Shown piece after piece: positions 43,580-52,555 of a stretch of 64,000 nucleotides of DNA. The DNA is taken from positions 11,874 through 75,873 of the forward strand of contig CAAFXS010000062.1 of NCBI GenBank assembly GCA_900767025.1, given 5' to 3'. The notes beneath the pieces were generated by a model. The model was not told the origin of the DNA. It was given only the letters and a program-made list of their open reading frames with translations, and ran no database searches. The DNA comes from Clostridia bacterium. Lineage in GTDB: Bacteria; Bacillota; Clostridia; Oscillospirales; Acutalibacteraceae. The position numbers and the translations under genes are program-made. Each line of letters starts with the position of its first letter. The stretch's first letter is position 1.

Positions 43580-43736
43580 CTTTTCTTTGATTTACCTCCA
43601 TCGTAAATTTTTTTTGTGAAAAGCACTGCACCCGCACGGTGATGTCACATCCTCTGACCCTCAGGCAATCTGAACTAAAGATGAAGGGACTAAGCCCGTC
43701 AGCCGTATAAAAGGGCGCAAAATACTCTTTGAACAC
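43580..43736 (-). promoter_or_regulatory. Structured ~157-base leader of the 2186-residue protein gene
   Basis: Between the predicted start near 43736 and the ATG lies a GC-richer block (about 43625-43697) with several short hairpins: CACC/GGTG (43629-43641), GATG/CATC (43641-43651), and two that share the same bases and exclude each other, CTGA/TCAG (43654-43664) and CTCAG/CTGAA (43660-43674). It matches no riboswitch class I know. A cis-regulatory RNA is plausible but unproven. Confidence 0.45.
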
Positions 43737-43742
43737 ACCGTA

Positions 43743-43771
43743 ATTATCACATACTCAACTTAAAAAGTCAA
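43743..43771 (-). promoter_or_regulatory. Promoter of the 2186-residue protein gene
   Basis: On the minus strand TTGACT (43766-43771), 17 bases, GATAAT (43743-43748). It places the start near 43736. Confidence 0.7.
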
Positions 43772-43828
43772 TGCTTATAAGAATCAAAATAATTTTTCGG
43801 TGTTTTGTCCAAAAAATAGGAGAAATTT

Positions 43829-43857
43829 TTGACACAATCACTAAAATAATTTATAAA
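43829..43857 (+). promoter_or_regulatory. Plus-strand promoter inside the intergenic region
   Basis: TTGACA (43829-43834), 17 bases, TATAAA (43852-43857). It is ~360 bases from the next start codon and ~75 bases before the dyad at 43935, so it may drive a short RNA or be a distal promoter of the 2729-residue gene. Confidence 0.6.
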
Positions 43858-43934
43858 AAATTTACAATTTATTTTCCATTTATTAATAATTTTCGGGGCG
43901 TTTGCTTAATGTTAAGGTGGTTTACTTTACGGAT

Positions 43935-43985
43935 ATTTTTCGTTTGTAAAGCTAAAAGACTTTACATTTTCAACGAAAAATTTTT
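43935..43985 (+). terminator. Large dyad with T tail in the intergenic region
   Basis: Outer arms ATTTTTCGTT / AACGAAAAAT (10 bases) enclose inner arms GTAAAG / CTTTAC; five T follow on the plus strand. With the promoter at 43829 it could bound an RNA of about 120 nucleotides. A DNA operator is the alternative. Confidence 0.5.
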
Positions 43986-44035
43986 AACACAAAATGTCTC
44001 TTGTTAACAAATTGTTCAAAATTTTCAAAAAAGTA

Positions 44036-44064
44036 TTGACTTGCACTCTATTATTTGGTATAAA
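44036..44064 (+). promoter_or_regulatory. Proximal promoter of the 2729-residue protein gene
   Basis: TTGACT (44036-44041), 17 bases, TATAAA (44059-44064). The predicted start near 44071 gives a 145-base leader. Confidence 0.7.
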
Positions 44065-44101
44065 TATATTGTATTTGTTAATACGCGTGTGTATAAGTGC
44101 G

Positions 44102-44144
44102 CCCAAATGTTCATAAATTGTGTACAAACTGTGAACATTTAGGG
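44102..44144 (+). promoter_or_regulatory. Leader stem before the 2729-residue protein gene
   Basis: CCCAAATGTTCA pairs with TGAACATTT-A-GGG (one bulged A) across ~18 bases that contain the near-palindrome TTGTGTACAA. It lies in the predicted 5' leader, ~72 bases before the ATG, with no T tail. An RNA stem or a repressor site; unassigned. Confidence 0.5.
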
Positions 44145-44215
44145 TTCAGCCACAATATACAGTGTATGTTTCAAATAACAAGTTCGTTGAATAATATGTA
44201 AAGGAGAGAAAAGTT

Positions 44216-47200
44216 ATGAGAACGAGCAAAAAAATACTCAGCTTCTTCTTAGCTGTAGTAATGGTTGTTACCACTTGCTCTGTTGGCTTCACGGCTTTTG
44301 CCGAAGAGAAAAACAACAGCATCTGGAAAACAACCGGTGTTGACGCAGAATCTGCATTCGACACCCTTGACGGCTTAGCAAACCTGCTGCCGCCGCTTCT
44401 CATGGGCATTGAGGGCCTTCAGGCTTATGTTGCCGACCCTGTCTATGAGAAATACGCAAAGGCTCAAGGTAAGACAGCAGATGAGCTTACCGATGCCGAA
44501 AAACAGGAAATTGCTGCAAACGCAACATTTGAGGACATCCTCACCTGTCTGCAGCCTACCCTGCTTGGATTGCTTAACAACACAAGCAGAGAAGATTTTG
44601 CAAAAGCTTTTGCAGACGAATTTCCACAGTACGCAGCCGCAGCTTCAGAGCCGGACGGTTTCAGCTATCTTGATGAAAACGGTCAGGCAACCACATTCTA
44701 TCAGCTGTATACACTGTGTGCAAAATACAAGGACGAGGACAGCACCATTGAAAAATGGTACAACGCTCTCGTAGAAGTAGCAAAGGTTTATCCCGAAGCT
44801 TATGCAAAGTATCTTGCAAAGGTACAGAAGGCTGAGGATATAGCTGCCCAGATTAACGGAAAGGTTATCGTTCCTCCGGGAAGCACCGTAAGCGCAAGTA
44901 AGCTTACATACCGTGACGCTACACTCTATGACCTCAAGCACTTTAACTTCGATTTCGGAAGTGACGAGAGTGCAGTTAACGAGGTTATCGGTTGGTACAA
45001 CAACAAAATTGAAGCATTGGGTCTTCCTTACACCGCTGACGACTTTGCAGATTATGTTTACTATGCACTGGGCGCAGGCAGTGATTTAACCAAGGGCTAT
45101 CTTGTTGAATACTCCAACGCAATCACTGCTGCCGGCAGTAAGGTTACTTACAAAGGCACAGCAAATGTTTACGGTCTCGGCAATCTTGATTACGATATCA
45201 CAGACGGTATCACAGTCGATAACTATGCCGATGTGCTTAAAGCTGCCACATTAGCTGCAAGCGGAGTTAACACTGCAGTGGACTACCTTGCTTCAGGTTA
45301 TGACAAGGACATTGAAGCTGCTAAACAGGCACTCGATGCTGCTACCGCAGAGTTCAGTAGAGCTGAAGCTGTTATCAATGATGAATACAGTGATCAGCTT
45401 GCAACAATGCTTGCTAACTATAAAGTAGCAGTTAATAACGCAAAGGGTACCACAAACAAAAACAATGTAGCTAAAAGATACTTCGGTTCAACAGCTCCTG
45501 ACGGAAAAGCCGTTACTGCTGCAGGTGTTAAGACTTATATCGACGCAGGAACAGTTTATATGTTCACACCTATTGAAGGCAACAGCTACATCAACGGTCT
45601 TAACTATAAATACAAAACGGAAATTGCTACTTATTACAATTATCCTGCGTATGACAAGAACACACCTGTTGAAGGTGCAGTTAAGCCGGTAAGCGAGTAC
45701 CAGGCTGATTACGACGCTGCCGTTCTTGCTAAAGAAAATGCCGCAACCTCACTGAATGAAGAATATGCAAACTCCTATATGGAAAAATGCGCTCTTGATT
45801 TCTACAAGAACAGCATTATCCTCAACGGTGTTGATGTATATGACAATGCCAGTGAGCTTATCGGTGACTCAAGCCACTACACCGATATTATCATCGGTCT
45901 TGCAATCAACAATGCCGATGTAACAAGAGCAGAGGTTGAAAGCCTTGCCGCATCAAAGATGCCGGGCGGCTCAGCAACCTGTACTCTCAGTGCTGATGAT
46001 ATTATCGCATTCGGCAAAATCCTTGACGATAACAAGGGTTATCTCACCGAAAAGTTCTGGGAAAAGGGTTCCGATACCATTAACGGCGTTAAGGTAACAA
46101 TGCCTGCATCTCTTGTGGGTACAGCAGCAGCCGAATATTTCGGTCTTGTTGATATGCAGAGAGATAACATCACCAAGCTTAACGATCACCGTCTTGGTAT
46201 GTACGATGCATTCAAGAATAACGATTCTACAGCAATCGCTGCTTATTTCAAAGAGGCTTACGAATATGCACTTACACTTGCTGTTCAGGAGCTCCTTAAC
46301 TCCCTTGATACAGTAAATGTTGGATTCGCATTCAGCCGTGAATATCAGCTTTATGATGTTCTTGACATCAACGGCTTTGTTGATACAAAAATCAGCATTC
46401 TCACTGCAGGCGTTGAAACAGGTATTGATTTCTCACTTACCGACGAGCAGAGAGATATGCTCTATGCTACCGGAGATTATGCAGGTTATTATGACCTTAC
46501 CGGTGAGCTCGGCACATTACTGCTTAACGATACACTGAACTCAACCATCGTTGACCTTGTTGGACAGCCGCTCCTGGGCGACCAGTCAATTGAGGATATC
46601 GTTAACAGCCTTCTTGTAACAAAGGTTGACCTTGTTACCGCTATTAAAGATGTTTGGTCAAGACTTGTTAAGTCACCGGTTGGTACACTTGTTGAGCTGC
46701 TTCCGCTCTTGGTTGTACTTGTTGACGAGCTTGTTCTTCCGATGATTGCAAACGGCACAGGCGACCAGTGGAACGATGCACTTAAGGGCGTTCTTACCGT
46801 TGTAATGCCGCTTTATCAGCTTTATGCAGAAAACGGTTCATATATCGGTATTGACCAGATTGGCTGGGATTTGAACGAGCTTCTTCCCGACCTCCTTCAC
46901 TGGCTCAATGACGGTCCTGACGCTGACGGAATTGAATACTACAACGGCGGCAGCGATGTAACCGTTACACTTAAAGATGTAAATACAGGTTCAGCTGCAC
47001 AGAAAACTGCATCTGAAATCAACACAGCAGACCTTAAGTACTACACTGTTAAGGACAGCCAGGGCAATCTTGTAACAAGAACCGACAATGCCGACGGCAC
47101 TGCAACATACAGCTACTTGAACCATACAAGTGATGACCTTTACGAAGTGCTTGCAGCTGCTGATGAGGACGAAACCTTTACATATGATATGACATATGAA

Positions 47201-50200
47201 GGCAATGTTCCCAGATTAACAGGTATCTATATTGCTGACCATGCTTTGAGAGATGTTCGTGTTTCAACTCTTACCTCTCTTATCAGCAACGCACTTGGTT
47301 CCGACTTGGGCGTAGCTCTCGGCGAGATTGTTACAGAGCTTGTTGTACTCTTAACCGCAGCTATTGACGAGTTTGTAAATACTCCTGAGCTGAGAGATGC
47401 TAAGAGATATGATAACAGCGGTAATGTAACCGGCAGCGGTCTTAATAATGTATTTGTTGCTCTTCCGCAGCTCTTTGATATTGTTGAAAACCTTGCAGCA
47501 GATAAGTACGGTATTGACAGAGATGCTTGGATTTACTGCTATGAAGGCAGACTTGGCACAGTTGAGATTGACGGCAAGGACGGTAAGGTTGATTCAACCG
47601 CCAATATGCTTCTCACTCAGTTCAAGTCCTACGCAGGAAGCAATGACAGCAACAGAAAGTATGATATCTTTGACACCTTCGCAGAAATTCTTGTTGAGAA
47701 CTGGCTCAATGCACTTGTAAGCCTTTTCAATAATATTACTACAGAGGGTAACGAAATTTCCGATAGTCTGCCGATTATCACAGGCTTGCTTACTTCTCTT
47801 GGCGGCTTCGGCGAGGAAAGCATAATCACAGACCTCCTGAACAGCATCTTCCAGATTACAAGAGAAAGCGATTATTCATTTGAATTCAATAATGAATATA
47901 AAAACTCAATCGGCGAAAATCAGTTTACCGGTCTTAAGAAAGACCACGCATATTTCTTAATCACCAACATCACCCGTCTTGTAGAGGTTATTCAAAACCT
48001 TATTGCTCATTTCACAAGCAGCAGTGAAGGCGGCGACGATGAAGGAACTGCCCTTCTTTCAGGTGCCGGCACTTACGCCGCATCCTCCGGCAGTCCGTAT
48101 TACGAAGCTAAGCCTGCTAAGGCAACATCGTCAAAATATTCAAGCGATGATTTAAGCAATGCCAAGGATTTGATTAACAATCTTGACAAGATGATTTCTT
48201 CTCTCCTTTCCGATAGCAGCTTAAACGGCTTCTCATTAGATTCAACCGAGAATATTATCGCCGGTGTTGTTTCACTCTTAGACAGATACCTTGGCGGTAA
48301 CATTAACCTCAGCAGTGAAACATCAACTGCAATTGTTCGTCTGGTTAACCAGTACCTGTACTTCATTACCGGCGAAAGCAGTAATCTTACACCGAATGGT
48401 AATAAGGTAGACCCCAAAAAGGTTTACACCAACGATGCACTTACAGGACTTGTTGTTGAAACCTATGCATTAATTGAAAAGCTTGCCGGCGAGCTTCTTA
48501 AGGACTTCTCCGACGGCTATGATGAAAACACATTAACCTACAACCTTCTTGAAGAAGCAATCGACGGTATCATTTCACCGGATGCAATCAGCGTAAGGCT
48601 TAATTCAACCGACCGTGATTACAGCGATGCTCAGAAGAAGATTGCTAAGTACAACAGCTGGTCAATTATGGCTGAGGATTCTTCCCGTCATCAGTACAAG
48701 AATCTCAGAATTGACTGGGATTTCAAGGACGGCGACAAGGAAGGCTTCTACGAGGGTCTTGCAGCTTCGCTGAGACTTGTAACATCTATCATCGGTGTTC
48801 TTCTTGTTGACACCGGCTGGTATGACACAATTCTTACTCCTGTTTTGGGAATCTTCTGCAATAAGAATGATATTGCAATTACTCCTTACAGCGAGCTTGT
48901 TGCAGACAAGAACGCAACAGGATATTATGACAAGACACTCATTGCAATCCTTACTCCTGTATCAGGCTGGTTAGATGCAATGCTTAAGGCTCCTGTAACA
49001 ACTCTTATCCAGACAGTTCAGGGTCTTGCAGGCTTCCTTGATGACAACAACACAGAGGTTGGAACCATTAAGAGCGTACTTGACGGAGTTCTTGCTCCTG
49101 TTGTAAACGAGCTTAACGGCTTAGCTCACATCTTTGAGATTGAGTCTGACAAGCTTGGTGCAACCTCACCTACACTTGCAGGTATCATCAATGAGCTTGC
49201 CGCAGGTCTTCCGGAGCTTCTTGACACAGAAACAATCCTCAGTGGTTTGGATGTTGATATGGAGCTTAGCGGTGCCAACATTATTCCTTTGGTAAATGTA
49301 TTGCTTTCAGGCTTAGGCGTTGAACTCAAGCAGATTAGCTGGTCAAAGCTTTACAACGAATCCACTGAAGGTGCTTTGGTATACTTCTTAGAATACTTAT
49401 TCGAGAACCTTCTTGATAGCGGCTTACTGAAGCTTCTTGCAGACTTAATCGGTAACGATACTGTTACAATGCTGTTTGAGCTCATCAGTTCAGGTGCTAT
49501 CACTGCAAAGGATATTATTTCACTTCTCAACAATATACTTGAGATTTCCGACAGTCCTACTCTTGCATACTGGACATTTGCTCAGTATCTCCAGGAAATG
49601 ACTGACAACTTTAAGTACCCTGCAGGCATTACAAAGGCAATGGCAAATCAGGGTGTTACAGATTTAGATAATCTTGTTAAAAACATCTTCCCGCTCCTTG
49701 CTTCCTTCGGTGTTGATTTGGGCGGTAACGACCTTCAGTCAATTGTTAACAAGAATCTCTTTACTAACGAAATTCTTACAAAGCTTGCAGTTGCTCTTTA
49801 CGGTGCACTTGACGGCTTAGACCCAATGATTAAGCAGGTTTTCGGTGCTCTCGGTATCGTAACCTCAACAAAGGATGTTGCTAAGCTTCTTACAGACAAG
49901 AGCTACGGCGCAACATTTACTTCAGCTGCTAACACCATTAAGGCTCAGTCAAGCTGGAAGAATGTTAAGAACGTTAACTGGGGCTTCACAAACGGCTCAG
50001 CTAAGGCTCAGCAGGGCTTTGTAAATGCACTTGTTGCAATTCTTCGTCCTCTTGATAATGTACTTAACGTATTCCTTAACGAAGGCTCACTCCCAATTAA
50101 CGAGGTAGCAAGCAAGCTTATCAACAGCATTAATGTTTCTGCAACAACTGTTGAATATACAATTGCAGAGGGTATGAGCGGAAAGCTTGTTTACTCAATG

Positions 50201-52405
50201 AAGAACGGTGTTCTTACTCTGACAATTCAGGGCACTACTCACAACAGTACAACATCAACCATCAAGCTTGATTTCAGGTCACTTAAGGACCTTAAGGACC
50301 TTAAGATTGAAGGTACAAACGCATACAACAGTGCAATCATTCCTCTTCTTGAGGCATTACAGTGCTCAGGCATTAAGACCTACAGCCAGTACAGAAGCGA
50401 TGTTGCCAAGGCAAAGGATAACCTCCTGCTTGATGTACTTAATCCGCTGGTAGGCAGCTCAAGCAGCTCCTTCCTTAACAAGGTGCTTGCAAATCCGTTT
50501 AAGGAGCTTACAACTGCTCTTCCGAACATTGCAATGTTCATTGACGGCAACGGACTTATTCAGATTGTTGACAATATCCTTGCTCCGATTACATACACAT
50601 TAGCGGACGGCAAGAATATTTCAGCTGAGGTTTCAGATTTGATTGAGATGCTCCTGGGTGCTCCGATACAGGATTTGATTATTCCTCTTGTAAACGGAAT
50701 ACTTGAAAGCAACGGAATTAACATTGAAATTCCTGAAATCGACTGGACCTTCCTTGCAAGCCTTGGCGAAGCAGGAACCTACACCAGCAAGGCAACAGAC
50801 CTTAACGGTAACTACCTCACCGGTAAGATTGTTAAGAATGTTGACAACGGCAAGGTACTTGTAACTGTACTCAGATACATTGCAAAGATTCTTGTTAACA
50901 ATGCAACTGAGCTTAAGAATCTGATTTGCGGTATAGACGCAGTTAAGAAGAACGACATTATCGTTTCTATCATTAAGAGCGTATTCAACACAATCAGCAC
51001 AGCAGCTCCGGACCAGATTGTTGCCGCTGTATTCTATCTGTTAAACGGCGAGCCTGAAAACGCTTTCTGGGATTACACAAAGTACAAGACAGGCAAGTAC
51101 GAATTCTCTTATCCTGAAGGTATGGATGTTGACTTCCTTAAGAATCTTCCTCCAATGCTTGACGGATTAATCGGCGGTCTTATTGACCTGAACGAAACAA
51201 TCGGTAATGCTCTCTTCAAGGATGAGCTTATCAGCAAGCTTGCAACAGGACTTTACGGTGCAATCGAGGGTGTTAAGATTAATGATAATATGAATCTTAC
51301 ACAGCTCCTTGCTCAGACAGACATTGATTTCTCAACAGCAAATGTAGCTAAGCTCCTTGTTGATGAGAAGTACGGTCAGAAGTTTGAGAGCGCAGCAGCA
51401 ACAATTAAGGCTGCAGGCTCCTGGAAGAATGTAAATGTTGACAGCCTCAAGTGGGGTGTAACCGACAGAGACAGCTTCTTCCACGCACTTGTTGCAGTGC
51501 TCCGTCCTCTCTACGGTGTACTTGATGTACTCCTTAATGGTGCTTCACTGGGTCTGTTTGACCTTGTTCACGTTCCGGGCTCTAACGGTTATACATCATC
51601 AATCGTTCCGCTTATGGAAGCATTCTCAATGTATAACATTAAGACCCAGTATCAGTACAGACAGGATATCAGCAAGGAATATGATGCTATTCTCCTTGAT
51701 ATCATCAATCCTCTTTGGGACCTTGTTGAAGACGTATTAAACGCACCGCTTCAGACTATTGCGGCTATCGTTCCTAACCTTGCACTGTTCATAGGTAACG
51801 ACGGACTTTGCCAGATTATTGACAACCTGCTGACACCTATCTCTGCTCTTGCAGATGCAATCAGACCGGTTGTTGATTTGAACGACCTTCTTGACACACT
51901 CTTCAAGGCACTTAAGTTTGACCTTAACAGTCTCCTTGGCAAGATTGGTGTTAAGAACTTTAAGCTGGATGTTTATAACCTTAAGGGCACTCTTAAGCCG
52001 ATACTCGGCGGAGATGCGATTATCCCGCTTCTCAACGCTGTTCTCGGTATGATTGACATTAAGGGAACTAAGCTCGGTCTTAAGCTCAATCCTGTTGATT
52101 GGCTCCAGCTTGCAAGCCACGGTGAAACAATCGTAAGTGCTTCACAGGCTGCAACCTACGGCTCAAGAATCTTTGTAAAGGGTGATTCGTCCGAAACCTT
52201 GATTGCTGTTCTCAGATACCTGATTAACACAATCAACACAGGCGATAACTACAAGATGATTGGCGACCTTATCGGCGGACTTATCGGCGGTGACGGAAAC
52301 GACACCGTATCCGGAGTAATTACTCAGGTAATGGGTATGCTTCAGGGTGATACCGACGAGGTAATCGCAGCACTTGTTGACCTCCTTCAGACTCTTGGTT
52401 CATAA
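44216..52405 (+). CDS. Giant secreted protein with long helical tandem repeats
   Basis: A 2729-residue protein with a signal peptide (residues 1-29, cut near AFA-E). No membrane anchor, sortase motif or dockerin is seen; it ends in ALVDLLQTLGS. It is helix-rich throughout with amphipathic LLxxLLxxLL patterns. At least three long degenerate repeats of roughly 420-490 residues can be followed from landmarks near residues 1500, 1921 and 2411: a W-F/G-T/K-D-G motif, then a VLRPLxxVLxVLL stretch, then QYRxDxxKxxDxxLLDxxNPL, then a PNIAxFI motif. A His-less, Cys-poor composition suggests a structural rather than catalytic role. RBS AAAGGAGAG. Divergent from the dockerin-bearing giant, to which its N-terminal third is alike in style. 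Not a known family to me. Confidence 0.85.
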   Translation: MRTSKKILSFFLAVVMVVTTCSVGFTAFAEEKNNSIWKTTGVDAESAFDTLDGLANLLPPLLMGIEGLQAYVADPVYEKYAKAQGKTADELTDAEKQEIAANATFEDILTCLQPTLLGLLNNTSREDFAKAFADEFPQYAAAASEPDGFSYLDENGQATTFYQLYTLCAKYKDEDSTIEKWYNALVEVAKVYPEAYAKYLAKVQKAEDIAAQINGKVIVPPGSTVSASKLTYRDATLYDLKHFNFDFGSDESAVNEVIGWYNNKIEALGLPYTADDFADYVYYALGAGSDLTKGYLVEYSNAITAAGSKVTYKGTANVYGLGNLDYDITDGITVDNYADVLKAATLAASGVNTAVDYLASGYDKDIEAAKQALDAATAEFSRAEAVINDEYSDQLATMLANYKVAVNNAKGTTNKNNVAKRYFGSTAPDGKAVTAAGVKTYIDAGTVYMFTPIEGNSYINGLNYKYKTEIATYYNYPAYDKNTPVEGAVKPVSEYQADYDAAVLAKENAATSLNEEYANSYMEKCALDFYKNSIILNGVDVYDNASELIGDSSHYTDIIIGLAINNADVTRAEVESLAASKMPGGSATCTLSADDIIAFGKILDDNKGYLTEKFWEKGSDTINGVKVTMPASLVGTAAAEYFGLVDMQRDNITKLNDHRLGMYDAFKNNDSTAIAAYFKEAYEYALTLAVQELLNSLDTVNVGFAFSREYQLYDVLDINGFVDTKISILTAGVETGIDFSLTDEQRDMLYATGDYAGYYDLTGELGTLLLNDTLNSTIVDLVGQPLLGDQSIEDIVNSLLVTKVDLVTAIKDVWSRLVKSPVGTLVELLPLLVVLVDELVLPMIANGTGDQWNDALKGVLTVVMPLYQLYAENGSYIGIDQIGWDLNELLPDLLHWLNDGPDADGIEYYNGGSDVTVTLKDVNTGSAAQKTASEINTADLKYYTVKDSQGNLVTRTDNADGTATYSYLNHTSDDLYEVLAAADEDETFTYDMTYEGNVPRLTGIYIADHALRDVRVSTLTSLISNALGSDLGVALGEIVTELVVLLTAAIDEFVNTPELRDAKRYDNSGNVTGSGLNNVFVALPQLFDIVENLAADKYGIDRDAWIYCYEGRLGTVEIDGKDGKVDSTANMLLTQFKSYAGSNDSNRKYDIFDTFAEILVENWLNALVSLFNNITTEGNEISDSLPIITGLLTSLGGFGEESIITDLLNSIFQITRESDYSFEFNNEYKNSIGENQFTGLKKDHAYFLITNITRLVEVIQNLIAHFTSSSEGGDDEGTALLSGAGTYAASSGSPYYEAKPAKATSSKYSSDDLSNAKDLINNLDKMISSLLSDSSLNGFSLDSTENIIAGVVSLLDRYLGGNINLSSETSTAIVRLVNQYLYFITGESSNLTPNGNKVDPKKVYTNDALTGLVVETYALIEKLAGELLKDFSDGYDENTLTYNLLEEAIDGIISPDAISVRLNSTDRDYSDAQKKIAKYNSWSIMAEDSSRHQYKNLRIDWDFKDGDKEGFYEGLAASLRLVTSIIGVLLVDTGWYDTILTPVLGIFCNKNDIAITPYSELVADKNATGYYDKTLIAILTPVSGWLDAMLKAPVTTLIQTVQGLAGFLDDNNTEVGTIKSVLDGVLAPVVNELNGLAHIFEIESDKLGATSPTLAGIINELAAGLPELLDTETILSGLDVDMELSGANIIPLVNVLLSGLGVELKQISWSKLYNESTEGALVYFLEYLFENLLDSGLLKLLADLIGNDTVTMLFELISSGAITAKDIISLLNNILEISDSPTLAYWTFAQYLQEMTDNFKYPAGITKAMANQGVTDLDNLVKNIFPLLASFGVDLGGNDLQSIVNKNLFTNEILTKLAVALYGALDGLDPMIKQVFGALGIVTSTKDVAKLLTDKSYGATFTSAANTIKAQSSWKNVKNVNWGFTNGSAKAQQGFVNALVAILRPLDNVLNVFLNEGSLPINEVASKLINSINVSATTVEYTIAEGMSGKLVYSMKNGVLTLTIQGTTHNSTTSTIKLDFRSLKDLKDLKIEGTNAYNSAIIPLLEALQCSGIKTYSQYRSDVAKAKDNLLLDVLNPLVGSSSSSFLNKVLANPFKELTTALPNIAMFIDGNGLIQIVDNILAPITYTLADGKNISAEVSDLIEMLLGAPIQDLIIPLVNGILESNGINIEIPEIDWTFLASLGEAGTYTSKATDLNGNYLTGKIVKNVDNGKVLVTVLRYIAKILVNNATELKNLICGIDAVKKNDIIVSIIKSVFNTISTAAPDQIVAAVFYLLNGEPENAFWDYTKYKTGKYEFSYPEGMDVDFLKNLPPMLDGLIGGLIDLNETIGNALFKDELISKLATGLYGAIEGVKINDNMNLTQLLAQTDIDFSTANVAKLLVDEKYGQKFESAAATIKAAGSWKNVNVDSLKWGVTDRDSFFHALVAVLRPLYGVLDVLLNGASLGLFDLVHVPGSNGYTSSIVPLMEAFSMYNIKTQYQYRQDISKEYDAILLDIINPLWDLVEDVLNAPLQTIAAIVPNLALFIGNDGLCQIIDNLLTPISALADAIRPVVDLNDLLDTLFKALKFDLNSLLGKIGVKNFKLDVYNLKGTLKPILGGDAIIPLLNAVLGMIDIKGTKLGLKLNPVDWLQLASHGETIVSASQAATYGSRIFVKGDSSETLIAVLRYLINTINTGDNYKMIGDLIGGLIGGDGNDTVSGVITQVMGMLQGDTDEVIAALVDLLQTLGS

Positions 52406-52419
52406 TCAATAGTTAACTC

Positions 52420-52451
52420 AAAAGCAGGCAGAGAAATCTGCCTGCTTTTCT
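52420..52451 (+). terminator. Terminator after the 2729-residue protein gene
   Basis: Perfect 13-base arms (AAAAGCAGGCAGA / TCTGCCTGCTTTT) with a 4-base loop. Confidence 0.9.
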
Positions 52452-52492
52452 TATGCGTATATTAATGTAATAAAATATTTAATATATTATAC

Positions 52493-52521
52493 TTGTATTA
52501 TTTACACAAATTATATATAAT
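52493..52521 (+). promoter_or_regulatory. Promoter of the NUDIX-fusion operon
   Basis: TTGTAT (52493-52498), 17 bases, TATAAT (52516-52521), about 35 bases before the ATG at 52556. Confidence 0.6.
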
Positions 52522-52555
52522 AAACCTATATATGTTTTTATCTGGTGGTGATATA

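Noticed and set aside
43600..43700. Known riboswitch (c-di-GMP, cobalamin, THF, ZTP) before the dockerin giant
   Set aside because: None of the conserved core strings of those classes could be found; left as an unassigned structured leader.
43771..44007. 78-codon open frame in the giant-gene intergenic region
   Set aside because: No RBS, AT-rich low-complexity composition, and it starts inside the minus-strand promoter and crosses the dyad; more likely non-coding.
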